Shown here: positions 63,895 through 64,000 of the stretch, piece after piece
Layout: every line of letters starts with the position of its first letter
How positions within the stretch are numbered: the stretch's first letter is position 1
Source: Stenotrophomonas nitritireducens
GTDB taxonomy: Bacteria; Pseudomonadota; Gammaproteobacteria; Xanthomonadales; Xanthomonadaceae
Reading direction: 5' to 3'
Length of the DNA stretch: 64,000 nucleotides
Assembly: GCF_001431425.1 (NCBI RefSeq)
Contig: NZ_LDJG01000019.1
Location: 22,674 to 86,673 of the forward strand
Position numbers and translations under genes: made by a program
Notes under the pieces: model-generated
Seen by the model: the letters and a program-made list of their open reading frames with translations, nothing else
What the model was told of the DNA's origin: nothing
The model's database searches: none

Positions 63895-64000
63895 TCAGCA
63901 TTCGATGACGTTGACGGCCAGCCCACCGCGGCTGGTTTCCTTGTACTTGTCCTGCATGTCGCGGCCGGTGTCGCGCATGGCTCTGATGACCTCTGTCTCA
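63895..64000 (-). CDS. sdaA: L-serine ammonia-lyase, C-terminal end (rest outside window)
   Basis: The last 34 complete codons of a minus-strand gene read [34 protein letters not shown], then TGA at 63895-63897. The [20 protein letters not shown] stretch and the terminal AVNVIEC match the C terminus of iron-sulfur L-serine dehydratases, which convert serine to pyruvate and ammonia; the Cys in the tail blocks the cluster in related enzymes. The gene continues beyond the window edge. Confidence 0.9.
   Translation of the reverse strand, partial: ETEVIRAMRDTGRDMQDKYKETSRGGLAVNVIEC

Noticed and set aside
63804..63926. GTG at 63926 as the start of the diguanylate cyclase
   Set aside because: It lies inside the sdaA coding end, lacks a ribosome site and would place about 60 polar residues before the signal-like segment; the GGGGGA site downstream argues for a later start.

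Overview
The window is chromosomal DNA from a GC-rich gammaproteobacterium, most likely of the family Xanthomonadaceae (Lysobacteraceae), for example Pseudoxanthomonas, Stenotrophomonas or a relative. The evidence is the tonB3-gshB-pilGHIJ-chpA layout, several large TonB-dependent receptors, GTAG-headed palindromic repeats of the kind known from Stenotrophomonas, a Lys/Ala-rich histone H1-like protein, and a SAM-I riboswitch ahead of a metX-metB-hom operon. No phage, insertion sequence, CRISPR array, tRNA or rRNA was seen; nearly everything is ordinary chromosomal content.

Layout. 1-6813: a receptor cut by the window edge, a second complete TonB-dependent receptor and an exported S9 prolyl oligopeptidase, a plausible peptide uptake and cleavage unit. 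6853-8687 (minus): TonB3-like protein and glutathione synthetase. 8940-20811 (plus): type IV pilus (Chp/Pil) chemosensory operon pilG, pilH, pilI, pilJ, a 2178-residue multi-Hpt ChpA, a CheB-like protein without its catalytic residues, and a CheW protein; no CheR/PilK gene is present. 21192-21624: five-unit, 91-bp repeat array running into the rsmE stop codon. 21620-26798: rsmE (minus), then a tightly overlapping plus-strand run nudE-cysQ-mazG-ynfA-like-DUF962, then a SPFH/NfeD pair. 27089-28679: gcvT and gcvH. 28680-29573: a long odd-composition gap with a candidate small RNA, then the histone-like gene.

30477-40141: serine hydrolase and GMC oxidoreductase (minus), MFS carrier (plus), a probably frameshifted small gene, a hotdog-fold protein, fadE and an alpha/beta hydrolase (minus), with a divergent TetR regulator. 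40277-45236 (minus): large TonB-dependent receptor, a beta-barrel protein of unknown function, and hslO. 45281-47511 (plus): mtgA, glycosyltransferase, CBS protein. 47533-55894 (minus): AsmA-like protein, TrhA-like protein, prfC, then an M23 peptidase and a GntR-ABC-permease operon with a likely leaderless promoter and operator. 56010-59524 (plus): SAM-I riboswitch and the metX-metB-hom operon. 59754-64000 (minus): membrane-anchored ClpP-fold protein, a large beta-propeller diguanylate cyclase lacking an obvious start codon, and the end of sdaA.

The most noteworthy points are the catalytically dead CheB homologue with no partner methyltransferase, the in-frame hexanucleotide microsatellite in chpA, the GTAG repeat array that supplies the rsmE stop codon, the candidate sRNA upstream of the histone-like gene, the GntR leaderless promoter/operator, and two short upstream reading frames coupled to their downstream genes by ATGA.
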